Assembly (NCBI RefSeq): GCF_001886735.1
Contig: NZ_CP018081.1
Span: 124,001 to 188,000 of the forward strand
Reading direction: 5' to 3'
DNA from: Sulfitobacter alexandrii
GTDB taxonomy: Bacteria; Pseudomonadota; Alphaproteobacteria; Rhodobacterales; Rhodobacteraceae
Length of the DNA: 64,000 nucleotides
Made by a program: the position numbers and the translations under genes. Under the pieces are notes generated by a model, which was not told where the DNA came from, did not search any database, and saw only the letters and a program-made list of their open reading frames with translations. Shown in pieces: positions 17,771 to 26,997 of the stretch. The number at the start of each line of letters is the position of its first letter. Position 1 is the first letter of the stretch.

Positions 17771-18730
17771 TCAGCGTGACTTGCGGTATTTGTCCAACCC
17801 GCCGGTGTGCATGACCCGGCCCATGAGCGGCACACCGATGATCTCTTCTGCTTTGACCGCCGCTGCGATCAGCTTGTCCAGATCAATGCCGGTTTCGATG
17901 CCGAGCTCGTGACACAGGAACACTGCATCCTCGGTGCAGACATTTCCTGCGGCGCGCGCGTGGCCGTGGCCCGCGAAAGGACAGCCGCCAAGACCGGCGA
18001 CGGAGCTTTCGAACATGTCCACGCCCATCGACAGGGCCGCATAAACGTTGGCGATCCCCAGCCCACGTGTGTCATGGATGTGCATACCGATGCGCGCCTC
18101 GGGCGCCAATTCGCGCAGGGCGCCGATCATCCGTTTGACCGCCTCGGGGTTTCCCCAACCCATGGTGTCGGCGACCACGAGGATCGGCACGGGGATGTTC
18201 TCTTCTTCGCATAGCTGAAGGATAAAGCGGAAATCGTCCAAGATGCGTTCTTGGGGGATGGGGCCCTCGAGGTTGCAGCCGAAAGCGGTCATCACATAGG
18301 CCGCGTCGACGGTATATCCCTCTTCCTTGTAAAGACGGACCCAGTCACGTTGTTTTTCCCGCATCTCGGCCGAGGAACAATTGTTGTTCGATTGGGCGAA
18401 TGCTTCGGAAGGATAGAACAGCAGACGCGGGTCGATATCGACCTCATGCGCGGTCAGGGCCTTGCGAAACCCTTTGTCGTTCAGCCACAGCGATGTGTAG
18501 TTCACGCCCGGTTTGCGCTTGATACGCTGGAACAACTCGCCGGTGTCCGCCATCTGAGGAACGTATTTCGGGCTGACAAAGCTGCCGACCTGAATGCGTT
18601 TCAAGCCGGTTTCGCTGAGCATGTCGATCAGTTCGATCCGCTCTTCGATCGGGTAAATCTTCTTTTCGATCTGAAAACCCTCACGCGGGCCTTCTTCACG
18701 AAATTCTACGAATTTGGGAAAGTCGCTCAT
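17771..18730 (-). CDS. HMG-CoA lyase-like aldolase
   Basis: 319 residues from ATG 18730 (GAGGAG 9 nt upstream). HMGL/DRE-TIM barrel: REGPREGFQ (the usual GPRDGLQ metal/catalytic loop), AFGCNLEG, ADTMGWGNP, HIHDTRGLGIAN and the C-terminal catalytic-cysteine signature GLGGCPFAGHGHARAAGNVCTED. The normal signature has GCPYAPGASGN; the GHGHARA insert is a divergence near the active site. HMG-CoA lyase splits 3-hydroxy-3-methylglutaryl-CoA into acetyl-CoA and acetoacetate. With the carboxylase pair directly upstream (4 nt), a leucine/isovalerate-like or isoprenoid-like lower pathway is suggested, but the altered loop could mean a longer or different substrate. Confidence 0.88.
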   Translation of the reverse strand: MSDFPKFVEFREEGPREGFQIEKKIYPIEERIELIDMLSETGLKRIQVGSFVSPKYVPQMADTGELFQRIKRKPGVNYTSLWLNDKGFRKALTAHEVDIDPRLLFYPSEAFAQSNNNCSSAEMREKQRDWVRLYKEEGYTVDAAYVMTAFGCNLEGPIPQERILDDFRFILQLCEEENIPVPILVVADTMGWGNPEAVKRMIGALRELAPEARIGMHIHDTRGLGIANVYAALSMGVDMFESSVAGLGGCPFAGHGHARAAGNVCTEDAVFLCHELGIETGIDLDKLIAAAVKAEEIIGVPLMGRVMHTGGLDKYRKSR

Positions 18731-18734
18731 TTCA

Positions 18735-20741
18735 TCACTCCTCGGATGGCAGGATCTCGGCGATGACCTGGCCGCGATCGACCATGTCCCCATTCGAGAC
18801 GGATATATTGCTGGCGATCCCGGCCGCGGCCGCCCGGATCGAGATTTCGAGTTTCATGGATTCCATGACCGCGACCACGTCGCCTTCGGCCACGCTCTGA
18901 CCGTCGGAGACCTTGATTTCGACAATCATGCCGGTCAGCGGAGAGGTCACGGCGCGATCCGCCGCGGCATCGCCGCCGGCAAAGGCAAGGGGCGCGGCGG
19001 GCCGAAAGACCAGGCGGCCTTCGGGCGTATCCAGTTCGATCACGCCCGCGTGCAGGCGCGCGTCGATCAGATGGACGGTGTCGCCTTCGCCGACACGCCA
19101 ACGGCCCGGGGTCAGTTCACGTGCCGACAGTATCAGCGCCTCGCCTTTCTCCGAACGGATGGTGTACTTGGCACCCGGTTTGACAGGACTGACGCGCAGT
19201 TCTTCGGATACCTCGTCAGAATCGGTAAGCGTCACGCGCTGCCCCGCTTCAATCGCATCGCCGCCCAGTCCAAGCCGCCAGCCGGTAAAGGCATCACGGT
19301 TGGTCCAGGGATTGGCGTCTGTGTCGCTGCGCGACTGGGTCACGAAGAGAATGGCAGCGGTCGCCTTCCACAGATCTGGGCGGGTCAGGCCGGGTGCCTG
19401 TGTCAGCTCATCCAGCCTGCCGTCGATCCAGCGGGTATGCACCTGCATCCGTTCGAATTCATGGTTTCGCGCCAGCGCCGTCAGAAAGGCGCGATTGGTT
19501 TCGACACCTTCGACCGCGACATGATCAAGCGCCGTGGCTAGACGTGCCAATGCGGTTTCCCGGTCGGGCGCGTGCACGATCAGCTTGGCGATCATCGGGT
19601 CGTAGTAGGGCGTGACGGCATCGCCTTCTTCGACGCCGCTGTCGATGCGCAGGCCCGATGGCAGGCTGAGCGTGGAGAGCGTGCCCGTCGACGGGGCGAA
19701 TTGCATCGCCGGATCTTCGGCGTAAAGCCGCGCCTCGACCGCGTGGCCGTTGATCGTCAGATCGTCCTGCACCAGTCCAAGGCCCGCGCCTTCGGCAATC
19801 CGCAGGTGAAGCGCGACAAGGTCCAGCCCGGTGATCGCTTCGGTGACGGGATGTTCCACCTGAATGCGCGGGTTCACCTCAAGGAAGAAATACTCGCCAC
19901 CCGCGACCAGAAATTCGACCGTGCCCAGCCCGCGATAGTCCAGCGTTTCGCCCAAGCGCACCGCGTCGCGTGCGATGTCGTCCAGAAGCGTTCGGGGCAG
20001 ACCCCAGGCCGGGGCTTCCTCGATGACCTTCTGGTGGCGGCGCTGAAGCGTGCAATCGCGTTCGAACAGATGCACCACATGGCCCTTGCCGTCACCTGCG
20101 ATCTGCACTTCAACATGGCGCGCCTCGGGCAGGAAACGCTCCAACAGCAGCCCTTCGGAGCCGAAGGTGGATTTTGCTTCGCGCAGCGCGCCTTCGATGT
20201 CCTCGACCAGCGTGGTCTCGTCAGTGACGAGCCGTTGTCCGCGCCCACCACCGCCGCCGACCGCCTTGAGCAGCACCGGCAGGCCCATTTGGCGCACCTC
20301 CTCGGCAATCTGCTCGGGATCGGACCGCGCACCTTCGGCGCCCGAAATCACCGGGACGCTGGCCGCCACGGCGGCCTCTTTGGCGCTGGCCTTGTCGCCG
20401 AAACGTTCAAGCGTTTCCGGCGTCGGCCCCATGAAGATCATGCCGGCGGCTTCGACCGAACGAGCAAAATCGGGGTTTTCGGCCAGAAAGCCATAACCGG
20501 GATGGATCGCATCCGCGCCCACTGATTGCGCAGCGGCAATCACCGCGTCGATTTTCAGATAGCTCTGGGATGCAGGTCCGGCGCCGATACAGACAGATTT
20601 GCCAATCTCGCGGACATGCAGGGCATTGACGTCGGCCTGCGAATGCACGCCGACGGGAATGATACCGCTTGCCCGCGCAGTGCGCGCGATCCGGCAGGCA
20701 ATTTCGCCGCGGTTGGCGATCAGAAGCGTCTTGATTTTCAC
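18735..20741 (-). CDS. acyl-CoA carboxylase alpha subunit (biotin carboxylase + biotin carrier), set A
   Basis: 668 residues. Biotin carboxylase domain (1-450) with IANRGEIACRIART, HPGYGFLAENPDF, the Gly-rich ATP-grasp loop KAVGGGGGRG, and the EVNPRIQVEHPVTE active-site segment. A BT-like middle region follows. The C-terminal biotinyl domain has the biotinylation motif VMESMKLE with Lys630. Length and order match MccA/LiuD, AtuF and PccA alpha subunits. It carboxylates biotin for the beta subunit encoded 10 nt upstream. Of the known families, MCC or geranyl-CoA carboxylase fits best because of the neighbouring HMG-CoA lyase. Confidence 0.94.
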   Translation of the reverse strand: MKIKTLLIANRGEIACRIARTARASGIIPVGVHSQADVNALHVREIGKSVCIGAGPASQSYLKIDAVIAAAQSVGADAIHPGYGFLAENPDFARSVEAAGMIFMGPTPETLERFGDKASAKEAAVAASVPVISGAEGARSDPEQIAEEVRQMGLPVLLKAVGGGGGRGQRLVTDETTLVEDIEGALREAKSTFGSEGLLLERFLPEARHVEVQIAGDGKGHVVHLFERDCTLQRRHQKVIEEAPAWGLPRTLLDDIARDAVRLGETLDYRGLGTVEFLVAGGEYFFLEVNPRIQVEHPVTEAITGLDLVALHLRIAEGAGLGLVQDDLTINGHAVEARLYAEDPAMQFAPSTGTLSTLSLPSGLRIDSGVEEGDAVTPYYDPMIAKLIVHAPDRETALARLATALDHVAVEGVETNRAFLTALARNHEFERMQVHTRWIDGRLDELTQAPGLTRPDLWKATAAILFVTQSRSDTDANPWTNRDAFTGWRLGLGGDAIEAGQRVTLTDSDEVSEELRVSPVKPGAKYTIRSEKGEALILSARELTPGRWRVGEGDTVHLIDARLHAGVIELDTPEGRLVFRPAAPLAFAGGDAAADRAVTSPLTGMIVEIKVSDGQSVAEGDVVAVMESMKLEISIRAAAAGIASNISVSNGDMVDRGQVIAEILPSEE

Positions 20742-20751
20742 GGTTCGCTCC

Positions 20752-22359
20752 TCACATCCTGAACACGCCGAAGTTGGTTTCGACCTTGGGTCTGCGCGAT
20801 GTTACATCCAGCATCAGCGCCATGACGTCACGGGTCTCACAGGGCTCGATCACGCTGTCGATCCAAAGGTTGGAAGCAAAATTATAGGCCCCCTGAAAAT
20901 CTTCGTATTCCTTGCGGATCGGTGCCTTGAAGGCTTCCTCCTCCTCGGGGGTCCAGCTTTTGCCTTCGCGTTCGTTGATCTGCGCGCGGACCTGAGCCAG
21001 CACGCTGGCGGCCTGTTCCGGCCCCATGATTGCCGACCGTCCCGTCGGCCAGGCGAACATTGCGTCCGGCTGGAACGGGCGGCCCAGCATCGCCAGGTAT
21101 CCCGCGCCGTAAGAGCCACCGGTGATGATTGTGAATTTCGGCACCCGGGCCGAAGACATGGCCGTGATCATTTTAGCACCGGCCTTGGCAATGCCCATCT
21201 GCTCGACCTCGCGGCCCACCATGAAGCCGTTCACATCGGCCAGGAACAGCAGCGGAATATCACGCTGGACGCAGAGATTGATGAAATGCGTCGCCTTCAG
21301 CGCGGCTTCGACGAAAAGCACGCCTGTATTGGCGATGATCCCGACCTCGTGGCCGTGGATGCGCCCCCAGCCGGTCATGATCGTGTCGCCATAAAGCGGC
21401 TTGAATTCGTGAAAATCGCTGCCGTCCACCAGCCGCGCGACGATCTCGCGGTTGTCTGTCGGCACCCTGGGATCGCGGCTGACAATGCCGTAGATTTCCT
21501 CGACCGGATAGGCCGGCGGGCGCGGCGCGGCGGGCGTCTTGCGGGGCCGGGGCTTTTCGCCCAGATGGCTGACGATCTCGCGGGTGATGGCCAGGGCGTG
21601 GGCGTCATCCTCGGCCAGATGGTCGGTCACGCCCGACACCGACGAATGCATCTTGCCGCCACCCAGTTCTTCGGCTTCGACCTTTTCGCCGGTTGCGGCA
21701 AAGGTCAATTCCGGTCCGCCCAGATACATAAAGCCCTGACCGCGCACGATCACCACTTCGTCACAGAGCGCGGGAATATATGCGCCACCCGCGGTGCAGG
21801 GCCCCATGACCACGGCGATTTGCGGCACACCATCGCCCGACATGCCGATCTGTTGGTGAAAGATGGACCCGAACTGGCCTTCGTCAGGAAAGATGTTTTC
21901 CTGATCCGGCAGGAAGGCACCGCCGGAATCCACGAGGGTGATGACGGGCAGACGGTTCTTCCATGCGATCTTCTGGGCGCGCACATGCTTGCGGGAAGTC
22001 ATGCCGAAATAGGTGCCGCCCTTTACGGTGGCATCATTGGCGATGATCATGCACTGACGGCCTTCGATCACACCGATGCCCGTGATGATGCCCGCGCCCG
22101 GTGGCACGCCTTCATATTTGTTCAACCCGGCCAGCTCGCCGAGTTCCAGGAATGGTGTACCCGGGTCGATCAGCCTTTCAATTCTTTCGCGCGGCAGGAT
22201 TTTGCCTTTGTCCACATGACGTTTGCGCGCCTTTTCGGGGCCGCCGACGCGCTGTTTGAGCCGGAGGGCATGTAGTTCATCGACCTTTTCGCGGTAAGAC
22301 ACGTCGTTGGCGCGGAAGTCGTCGGACCCGGTGTCGAGAAGGGATTTCATTCTTGTCAT
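20752..22359 (-). CDS. acyl-CoA carboxylase beta subunit (carboxyltransferase), set A
   Basis: 535 residues with N- and C-terminal carboxyltransferase domains typical of MccB/LiuB and AtuC: the N half has PERIERLIDPGTPFLELGELAG and GPCTAGGAYIPALCDE, the C half GFMVGREVEQMGIAKAGAKM and GSYGAGYLAMLGRPF. It transfers the carboxyl group from biotin to the gamma (vinylogous) carbon of a 3-methyl-enoyl-CoA in the named families. ATG 22359 overlaps the stop of the PaaK-like gene (ATGA). A second ATG lies at 22350. Confidence 0.94.
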   Translation of the reverse strand: MTRMKSLLDTGSDDFRANDVSYREKVDELHALRLKQRVGGPEKARKRHVDKGKILPRERIERLIDPGTPFLELGELAGLNKYEGVPPGAGIITGIGVIEGRQCMIIANDATVKGGTYFGMTSRKHVRAQKIAWKNRLPVITLVDSGGAFLPDQENIFPDEGQFGSIFHQQIGMSGDGVPQIAVVMGPCTAGGAYIPALCDEVVIVRGQGFMYLGGPELTFAATGEKVEAEELGGGKMHSSVSGVTDHLAEDDAHALAITREIVSHLGEKPRPRKTPAAPRPPAYPVEEIYGIVSRDPRVPTDNREIVARLVDGSDFHEFKPLYGDTIMTGWGRIHGHEVGIIANTGVLFVEAALKATHFINLCVQRDIPLLFLADVNGFMVGREVEQMGIAKAGAKMITAMSSARVPKFTIITGGSYGAGYLAMLGRPFQPDAMFAWPTGRSAIMGPEQAASVLAQVRAQINEREGKSWTPEEEEAFKAPIRKEYEDFQGAYNFASNLWIDSVIEPCETRDVMALMLDVTSRRPKVETNFGVFRM

Positions 22360-23747
22360 GGCAGGTCCGGATATTCTCTCAGAACGAAGGCGACCTTGGC
22401 GGCACCGGGTTTCTCAAAGGTGTCGGGCGCGACAAGGTGAACGTCGGCCTTGAAGACAAGGGCATCGCGCAGGCGCTGCTCGATTTTCTTCTTGAGCGCC
22501 TGGTCATCCGCGGCGTCGCGGTCGGGACCGCGTTCGACGATCACCGTCAGCGCGCCCTGCGTGGTGTGACCCTCGAAATCGGCCACGATGCGCATGACGC
22601 CGTTGGTCTCCGGCACCATCTCGGTGATCACGCTGTTGATGGCCGAGGGAAAGACATTGGCCCCGCGCACGATCAGCATGTCGTCGGTCCGGCCGGTGCA
22701 GCGGATCTTGGGCCCGGTGCGCCCGCAGGTGCAGTCGGTGTCGAGAACCTCGATGTAATCGCCCGACCGGAATCGCACGAGCGGGCTCGCCCGACGGCCG
22801 AGCGCGGTATAGATCATCTCGCCCTCGGCACCCTTTTCCCAAGGGATGATTTCTCCGCTTTCGGGGTCGAGCAATTCGGTAATGATGTAGTCCATGTTGA
22901 CCATATGCATCCCCGACTGGGCATCGCATTCAGCCCAATAGGTCACACCCAGATCGGTGCCGCCCAGCATCTCACAGCATTTCGCGCCCCAGGCCGCTTC
23001 GATCTTGGCCCGGATGGCGGGAATGCCGCCGCCGGGTTCGCCACCGACGATGATCTGTTCGACGCCCAGTTCACTGGCTTTGCAGCCGAGCACTTCGGGC
23101 GCTTTGTCAGCCAGGTGCAGCACGAAATTCGGCGCGCCGACGATGCAACGCGGGCGCGTGTCGGCGCAGGCGCGCAGCAGCCGTTCCACGCCACCATCCG
23201 CCCCCACAGGCACGTCGATTGCGCCCATGTACTGCAACCCCTGCATCACCGGAATGCCGCCGACAAAACCCTTGGCCAGCGAAAACGCATGCAGCACCAT
23301 ATCGCCGGACCGCACGCCATTGGCAAAGAAACAGCGCGCCGTCATCTCGTGCCACATCTCGGTATCGGCTTCGGTCAGCGCCACGTAAGACGGGCTTCCG
23401 GTGGTGCCGGACGAGGCCTGCATCTGGATGATATCGGCCATCGGCGCGGCCCGGTGTTTGCCGAACGGCGGTTCGGCGGCCAGGCTTTCGCGGATCTCGG
23501 TCTTGTAGGTATAGGGCAGTTTCTGGAGGTCTTCGATGGTGCGGATATCGTCGAATTCCACACCGGCTTTCGCGAACTTCTCCTGATAGAAAGTCGAGTT
23601 TGCCTTGAGATAGGCCATCTGATCGCGCAGCCGCTCTTCCTGAATACGGCGCACCTCGTCGAGCGGCGTGCCCTCGATCGCGTGCCAGAAGCGATCATTT
23701 ACCTTGTCGGCGGCATCTTCCCGCCGGAAGCGCATTCCAAATTGCAT
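22356..23747 (-). CDS. PaaK-type aryl/acyl-CoA ligase
   Basis: 463 residues. Phenylacetate-CoA ligase-like adenylating enzyme of the PaaK/CoF family: ATP loop QASSGTTGSPSYVALT at about 115-130, VGGEPGGGIPAIR, DLGVTYWAECD adenine region, RSGDYIEV hinge and a C-terminal domain with TDDMLIVRGANVFPSAIN. PaaK-type ligases act on aryl acids, but homologues inside alicyclic and terpenoid operons also exist. It would supply the CoA ester for this operon, in addition to the FadD-like ligase of the importer operon. Four-base overlap with the carboxyltransferase gene. Confidence 0.9.
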   Translation of the reverse strand: MQFGMRFRREDAADKVNDRFWHAIEGTPLDEVRRIQEERLRDQMAYLKANSTFYQEKFAKAGVEFDDIRTIEDLQKLPYTYKTEIRESLAAEPPFGKHRAAPMADIIQMQASSGTTGSPSYVALTEADTEMWHEMTARCFFANGVRSGDMVLHAFSLAKGFVGGIPVMQGLQYMGAIDVPVGADGGVERLLRACADTRPRCIVGAPNFVLHLADKAPEVLGCKASELGVEQIIVGGEPGGGIPAIRAKIEAAWGAKCCEMLGGTDLGVTYWAECDAQSGMHMVNMDYIITELLDPESGEIIPWEKGAEGEMIYTALGRRASPLVRFRSGDYIEVLDTDCTCGRTGPKIRCTGRTDDMLIVRGANVFPSAINSVITEMVPETNGVMRIVADFEGHTTQGALTVIVERGPDRDAADDQALKKKIEQRLRDALVFKADVHLVAPDTFEKPGAAKVAFVLREYPDLP

Positions 23748-23774
23748 GTCGTTCTCCGTTCCAAGCCGTGGCGA

Positions 23775-24935
23775 TCAATAGGATCGTGGCAGCCCCATGA
23801 CCTTTTCGCCGATAAAGCTCAGGCACAGTTCGCGGTTCACCGGCGCTGTGCGCAGCAGGCGGACCAGCGGGTACATCTCATAAAGCCCCGTATCTTCGGT
23901 AAAGCCCGATCCACCATGCGCCTGAAGCGCCGCGTCGACCGCTTCGATCCCGGCTTCGGCGGCGGCATATTTCGCCATGTTCGACGACGCACCGGCAGGC
24001 AGCTTGTTGTCGAACTCCCATGCCGCGCGCCGGGTCATCAGGCTGGCCATCTCGACCGCTGTGTGCGCCTTGGCCATCGGGTGCTGCACGCCCTGGTGCG
24101 CACCGATGGGTTGGCCGAACACATTGCGCTCGGAGGCATAGGCCACGCCCTTGTTCAGGGCGAACCGGCCGATGCCGCAGCACAAGGCGGCCAGGATGAT
24201 ACGCTCGGGGTTGAGGCTGTCGAACAGGATCGAGAACCCTTCGTCCACCTCGCCGACCACATCCTCGGGGCCGAGATCCACATCGTCGAAGAACAGTGTC
24301 CACTGCTCCTCGGGCAGGGGGATCGAGATCTTCACCCGCTGCTTGTCGACGCCTTTTTTCTTCAGATCCACGGCGAACAGGGTAAAGCCGTCGGTCTTGC
24401 GGCTGACCTCGGTATGCGGTTTGGTCCGCGCCACCACGAGGCAGTAGTCGGCCACTTCGGCCCCGGTGATGAAGGTCTTTTCGCCCGACAGGCTGAACCG
24501 GTTGCCTCGACGCTTGGCCAGCGTAGTGGCCTTCATCGTGTTCGACCCGGCCCCCGGTTCAGTGATCGCGAAACAGAACTGGATATCACCGCGGCAGGCA
24601 GCCGGCAGCAGTTCTTTCTTGTGGAACTCGCTTCCGTGGCTGGCGATATGGGCCAGCGACATGGTCGGCCCGACCACCATCATCAAAAGCGGAATGCCGT
24701 GATTGGCGGTGCCCTCCATGAACAGGGCCATTTCGGTCATACCAAGGCCCGCGCCGCCATATTCCTCGGGCACCATGATGCCGAGGAAGCCGTCATCGGC
24801 GATCTGGCGGAACATTTCGTGCGGAAACTCGTGCTTGCGTGCGTGTCTCAGCCAGTAATCGTTGTCGAACTTCTGCGCCAGCTGGCCGCCATAGTCGTAA
24901 ATCTGGCGTTGTTCGTCGTTCAAAATGAAATCCAT
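23775..24935 (-). CDS. acyl-CoA dehydrogenase
   Basis: 386 residues, complete. MDFILNDEQRQIYDYG start, ITEPGAGSNTMKATT FAD/substrate motif, Glu in DSLNPERIILAALCCG as likely base, and the C-terminal QAHGGSGFTEDTGLYEMYPLVRL. The end APVNRELCLSFIGEKVMGLPRSY is close to those of the 438 and 14883 enzymes, so these three form one subgroup. It lies 27 nt before the PaaK-like ligase. Confidence 0.92.
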   Translation of the reverse strand: MDFILNDEQRQIYDYGGQLAQKFDNDYWLRHARKHEFPHEMFRQIADDGFLGIMVPEEYGGAGLGMTEMALFMEGTANHGIPLLMMVVGPTMSLAHIASHGSEFHKKELLPAACRGDIQFCFAITEPGAGSNTMKATTLAKRRGNRFSLSGEKTFITGAEVADYCLVVARTKPHTEVSRKTDGFTLFAVDLKKKGVDKQRVKISIPLPEEQWTLFFDDVDLGPEDVVGEVDEGFSILFDSLNPERIILAALCCGIGRFALNKGVAYASERNVFGQPIGAHQGVQHPMAKAHTAVEMASLMTRRAAWEFDNKLPAGASSNMAKYAAAEAGIEAVDAALQAHGGSGFTEDTGLYEMYPLVRLLRTAPVNRELCLSFIGEKVMGLPRSY

Positions 24936-24944
24936 GTTTCGTCC

Positions 24945-25724
24945 TCAAGCCTTGAATTCGGGGGCGCGCCGGTTCTCGAATGCATCGAGGCCCTCCGCCA
25001 CGTCATCGCTGGGCAGTGCGCGCACGGCGGCATCGCGCTCAAGCCGCATCTGCTGGTCGATACCAAGGTCCGCGCCTTCGCGCGCCAACCGCTTCATCTC
25101 GGCGATGCCGGGACGTGAACGGGTGGCGATTTTCTCGCAGTATTCCAGCGCAGACTTGTGCAGGTCCGCATCCGGCACGATGTAGTTGACCAATCCGGCC
25201 TCTTTGGCCTCGTCCGACTTGAGCCAGCGGGCCGAGAACATCAGGTCGAGCGCCCTGCGCTGCCCCATCAACCGTGTCAACCGCTGCGAGCCACCCCAAC
25301 CGGGAATCAGCCCGAATTGCGCGTGCTGATCGCCAAACTGGGCGCTTTCGGCCGCGAAACACACATCGCATGCCAGCATCAGTTCGATCCCGCCGGCCAG
25401 ACACAACCCCTGCACTGCCACCACGACAGGGAGGGAGGAGGTTTCAAGCGCACGCAGGTTGTTCATGCCAAAGGCGATGAAATGGTCCAGCGCGGCGGGA
25501 TCGTTCAATTTACCTTTCACTTCCACCAGATCGGCACCGGTGCAAAAGTGCTTGCCCTGCGCCCGGATGAGGATCGCCCGAATAGCGGGGTTCGCCTCGA
25601 ATTCCGCACGCGCGACAGAAATACGCTCATGCACCTCAAGTGATAGGCAATTGAATTTCTCGGGGCGGGCCAGTTCGATGATGCCGGTGTTGCCCTCGGA
25701 AGTGACGAGGATGGGGTCGCTCAT
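24945..25724 (-). CDS. enoyl-CoA hydratase/isomerase-family protein
   Basis: 259 residues. Crotonase fold with GKHFCTGADLVEV and GLCLAGGIELMLACDVCF, which keeps the first catalytic Glu (GGIE). The second position reads QFGDQHAQFGLIPGWGG, with His-Ala in place of Pro-Glu, like the protein at 4124-4912. Therefore isomerase, hydrolase or atypical hydratase activity should be considered. Its ATG overlaps the stop of the first operon gene (ATGA). Confidence 0.9.
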   Translation of the reverse strand: MSDPILVTSEGNTGIIELARPEKFNCLSLEVHERISVARAEFEANPAIRAILIRAQGKHFCTGADLVEVKGKLNDPAALDHFIAFGMNNLRALETSSLPVVVAVQGLCLAGGIELMLACDVCFAAESAQFGDQHAQFGLIPGWGGSQRLTRLMGQRRALDLMFSARWLKSDEAKEAGLVNYIVPDADLHKSALEYCEKIATRSRPGIAEMKRLAREGADLGIDQQMRLERDAAVRALPSDDVAEGLDAFENRRAPEFKA

Positions 25725-26902
25725 TTCGAGGCTCCCTTCGCCTTCTTGTCATACTGCAGCGCCATGCGACCGACCTTCTCGCGGGCGATCACCAGCTTCT
25801 GAATCTGCGCGGTGCCGTCGCCGATCTGAAGGCCGAGAACGTCGTTGTAACGCTGGTGGTGGGGCAGGTCGGTGGTGTAGCCGTAATGTCCGTGCAGGAT
25901 CAGGCACTGGTGCAGGATCTCGCAGGCGGTTTTGGGCAGGTACCATTTGCACATGGCAGCCTGAGAGGTGTGGGGCAGGCCACAGTCGCGCAGGTCCAGC
26001 GTGTAATAGCAAAGCTGGCGCATCATGGTCAGTTGGGTCTCGGCCTCGGCCAAGGGAAAGCTGACACCCTGATACTGCACGATCGGGGCTCCGAATGCCT
26101 CGCGCTCCTGAACGTAGGCCCAGGTTTCATCCACCGACGCTTGCGCGGCCCCCAGGCACTCCAGCCCGATCAGTGCGCGGGAATAGTCGAAGCCCGCCAT
26201 GATCGTGCCAAAAGCACGGTCCTGTTCCGCCATCATGTTTTCAGCCGGCACGAAAACATCGTCAAAGAAAACCGAGCCGCGCCCGACAGGCTTGGTGCCG
26301 ATGTCGTCAAAATGGGTGCGCTTGATGCCTTCCTGGTTCAGATCGACGAAAAAGGCGCTGACCCCGCGTGAGCCGCCGTCAGGATCGCCGGTACGGGCAA
26401 AGACGACCGCCGCATCCGCCTGACTGGCAAAACTCATGGATGTCTTTTCACCGTTCAGCCGCCAGCCGTTGCCGGATTTCTCGGCCCTCAGAATCAGGTT
26501 CGCCGCATCCGAACCGCCACGCGGCTCTGTCAGGCCCAGACCAATGACGGCATCACCCGAAACAACCTTGGGCACCCATTCCGACGCGATGTTCTTGGAG
26601 GCATGTTTGGCAACCATTCCGCCCATGAGAGAGCCCAGAAGCTGCACGTAACTTGCGTTGAAATCGGCATAGGCGATCTCTTCGACGATCAGCCCTGACG
26701 TGACAGAGCTTTCGCCGAGTCCCCCGAATTCCTCGGGCAGATCGGCCCCGATCAGCCCCAGTGCGCCCATCTCCTTGATCAGCGCACGGTCGAATGTATG
26801 GCCGCTGGCGCGTTCTTGATATGTGGGCGCAAGCCTTTCAGTTGCGAAGCGCTTTGCGGTCTCGCGAAACGCCTTCTGATCGTCTGTAGGCTGGAATTGC
26901 AT
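25721..26902 (-). CDS. acyl-CoA dehydrogenase, first gene of the eleven-gene operon (Asp-type)
   Basis: 393 residues from ATG 26902 (GGAGGAGCACCG upstream); an in-frame extension runs into the operator and is not coding. LTEPRGGSDAANLILRAE replaces the canonical EPxAGSD. The C-terminus has LHGHYGYTTDLPHHQRYNDVLG and IGDGTAQIQKLVIAREKVG, so Asp stands at the MCAD Glu376 position. The alternative IVD position reads FDYSRALIGLE without Glu. CaiA- and cyclohexanecarboxyl-CoA-dehydrogenase-like proteins come to mind, but this is a positional argument only. Confidence 0.92.
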   Translation of the reverse strand: MQFQPTDDQKAFRETAKRFATERLAPTYQERASGHTFDRALIKEMGALGLIGADLPEEFGGLGESSVTSGLIVEEIAYADFNASYVQLLGSLMGGMVAKHASKNIASEWVPKVVSGDAVIGLGLTEPRGGSDAANLILRAEKSGNGWRLNGEKTSMSFASQADAAVVFARTGDPDGGSRGVSAFFVDLNQEGIKRTHFDDIGTKPVGRGSVFFDDVFVPAENMMAEQDRAFGTIMAGFDYSRALIGLECLGAAQASVDETWAYVQEREAFGAPIVQYQGVSFPLAEAETQLTMMRQLCYYTLDLRDCGLPHTSQAAMCKWYLPKTACEILHQCLILHGHYGYTTDLPHHQRYNDVLGLQIGDGTAQIQKLVIAREKVGRMALQYDKKAKGASK

Positions 26903-26942
26903 CGGTGCTCCTCCCCATGAGCGAAAATCTTCTTTCCAAAAA

Positions 26943-26971
26943 AATCTAACAAATGTTAGAATGTAGATCAA
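26943..26971. promoter_or_regulatory. divergent promoter with perfect TCTAACA-AA-TGTTAGA operator
   Basis: The operator occupies 26945-26960 with two perfect 7-bp arms. On the minus strand -35 TTGATC (26966-26971), 17-nt spacer and -10 TAGATT (26943-26948) drive the eleven-gene operon. On the plus strand TAGAAT (26957-26962) can serve as -10 for the flavoenzyme gene. One repressor could silence both directions. Confidence 0.75.
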
Positions 26972-26997
26972 GTGCAGTTTTGAGGAGGAGAACCAAA

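Noticed and set aside
22353..25118. A 921-codon open frame on the plus strand opposite the ligase, dehydrogenase and hydratase genes.
   Set aside because: It is antisense to three genes with clear family motifs and correct overlaps, has no recognisable domain, and such long antisense frames are common in GC-rich DNA.
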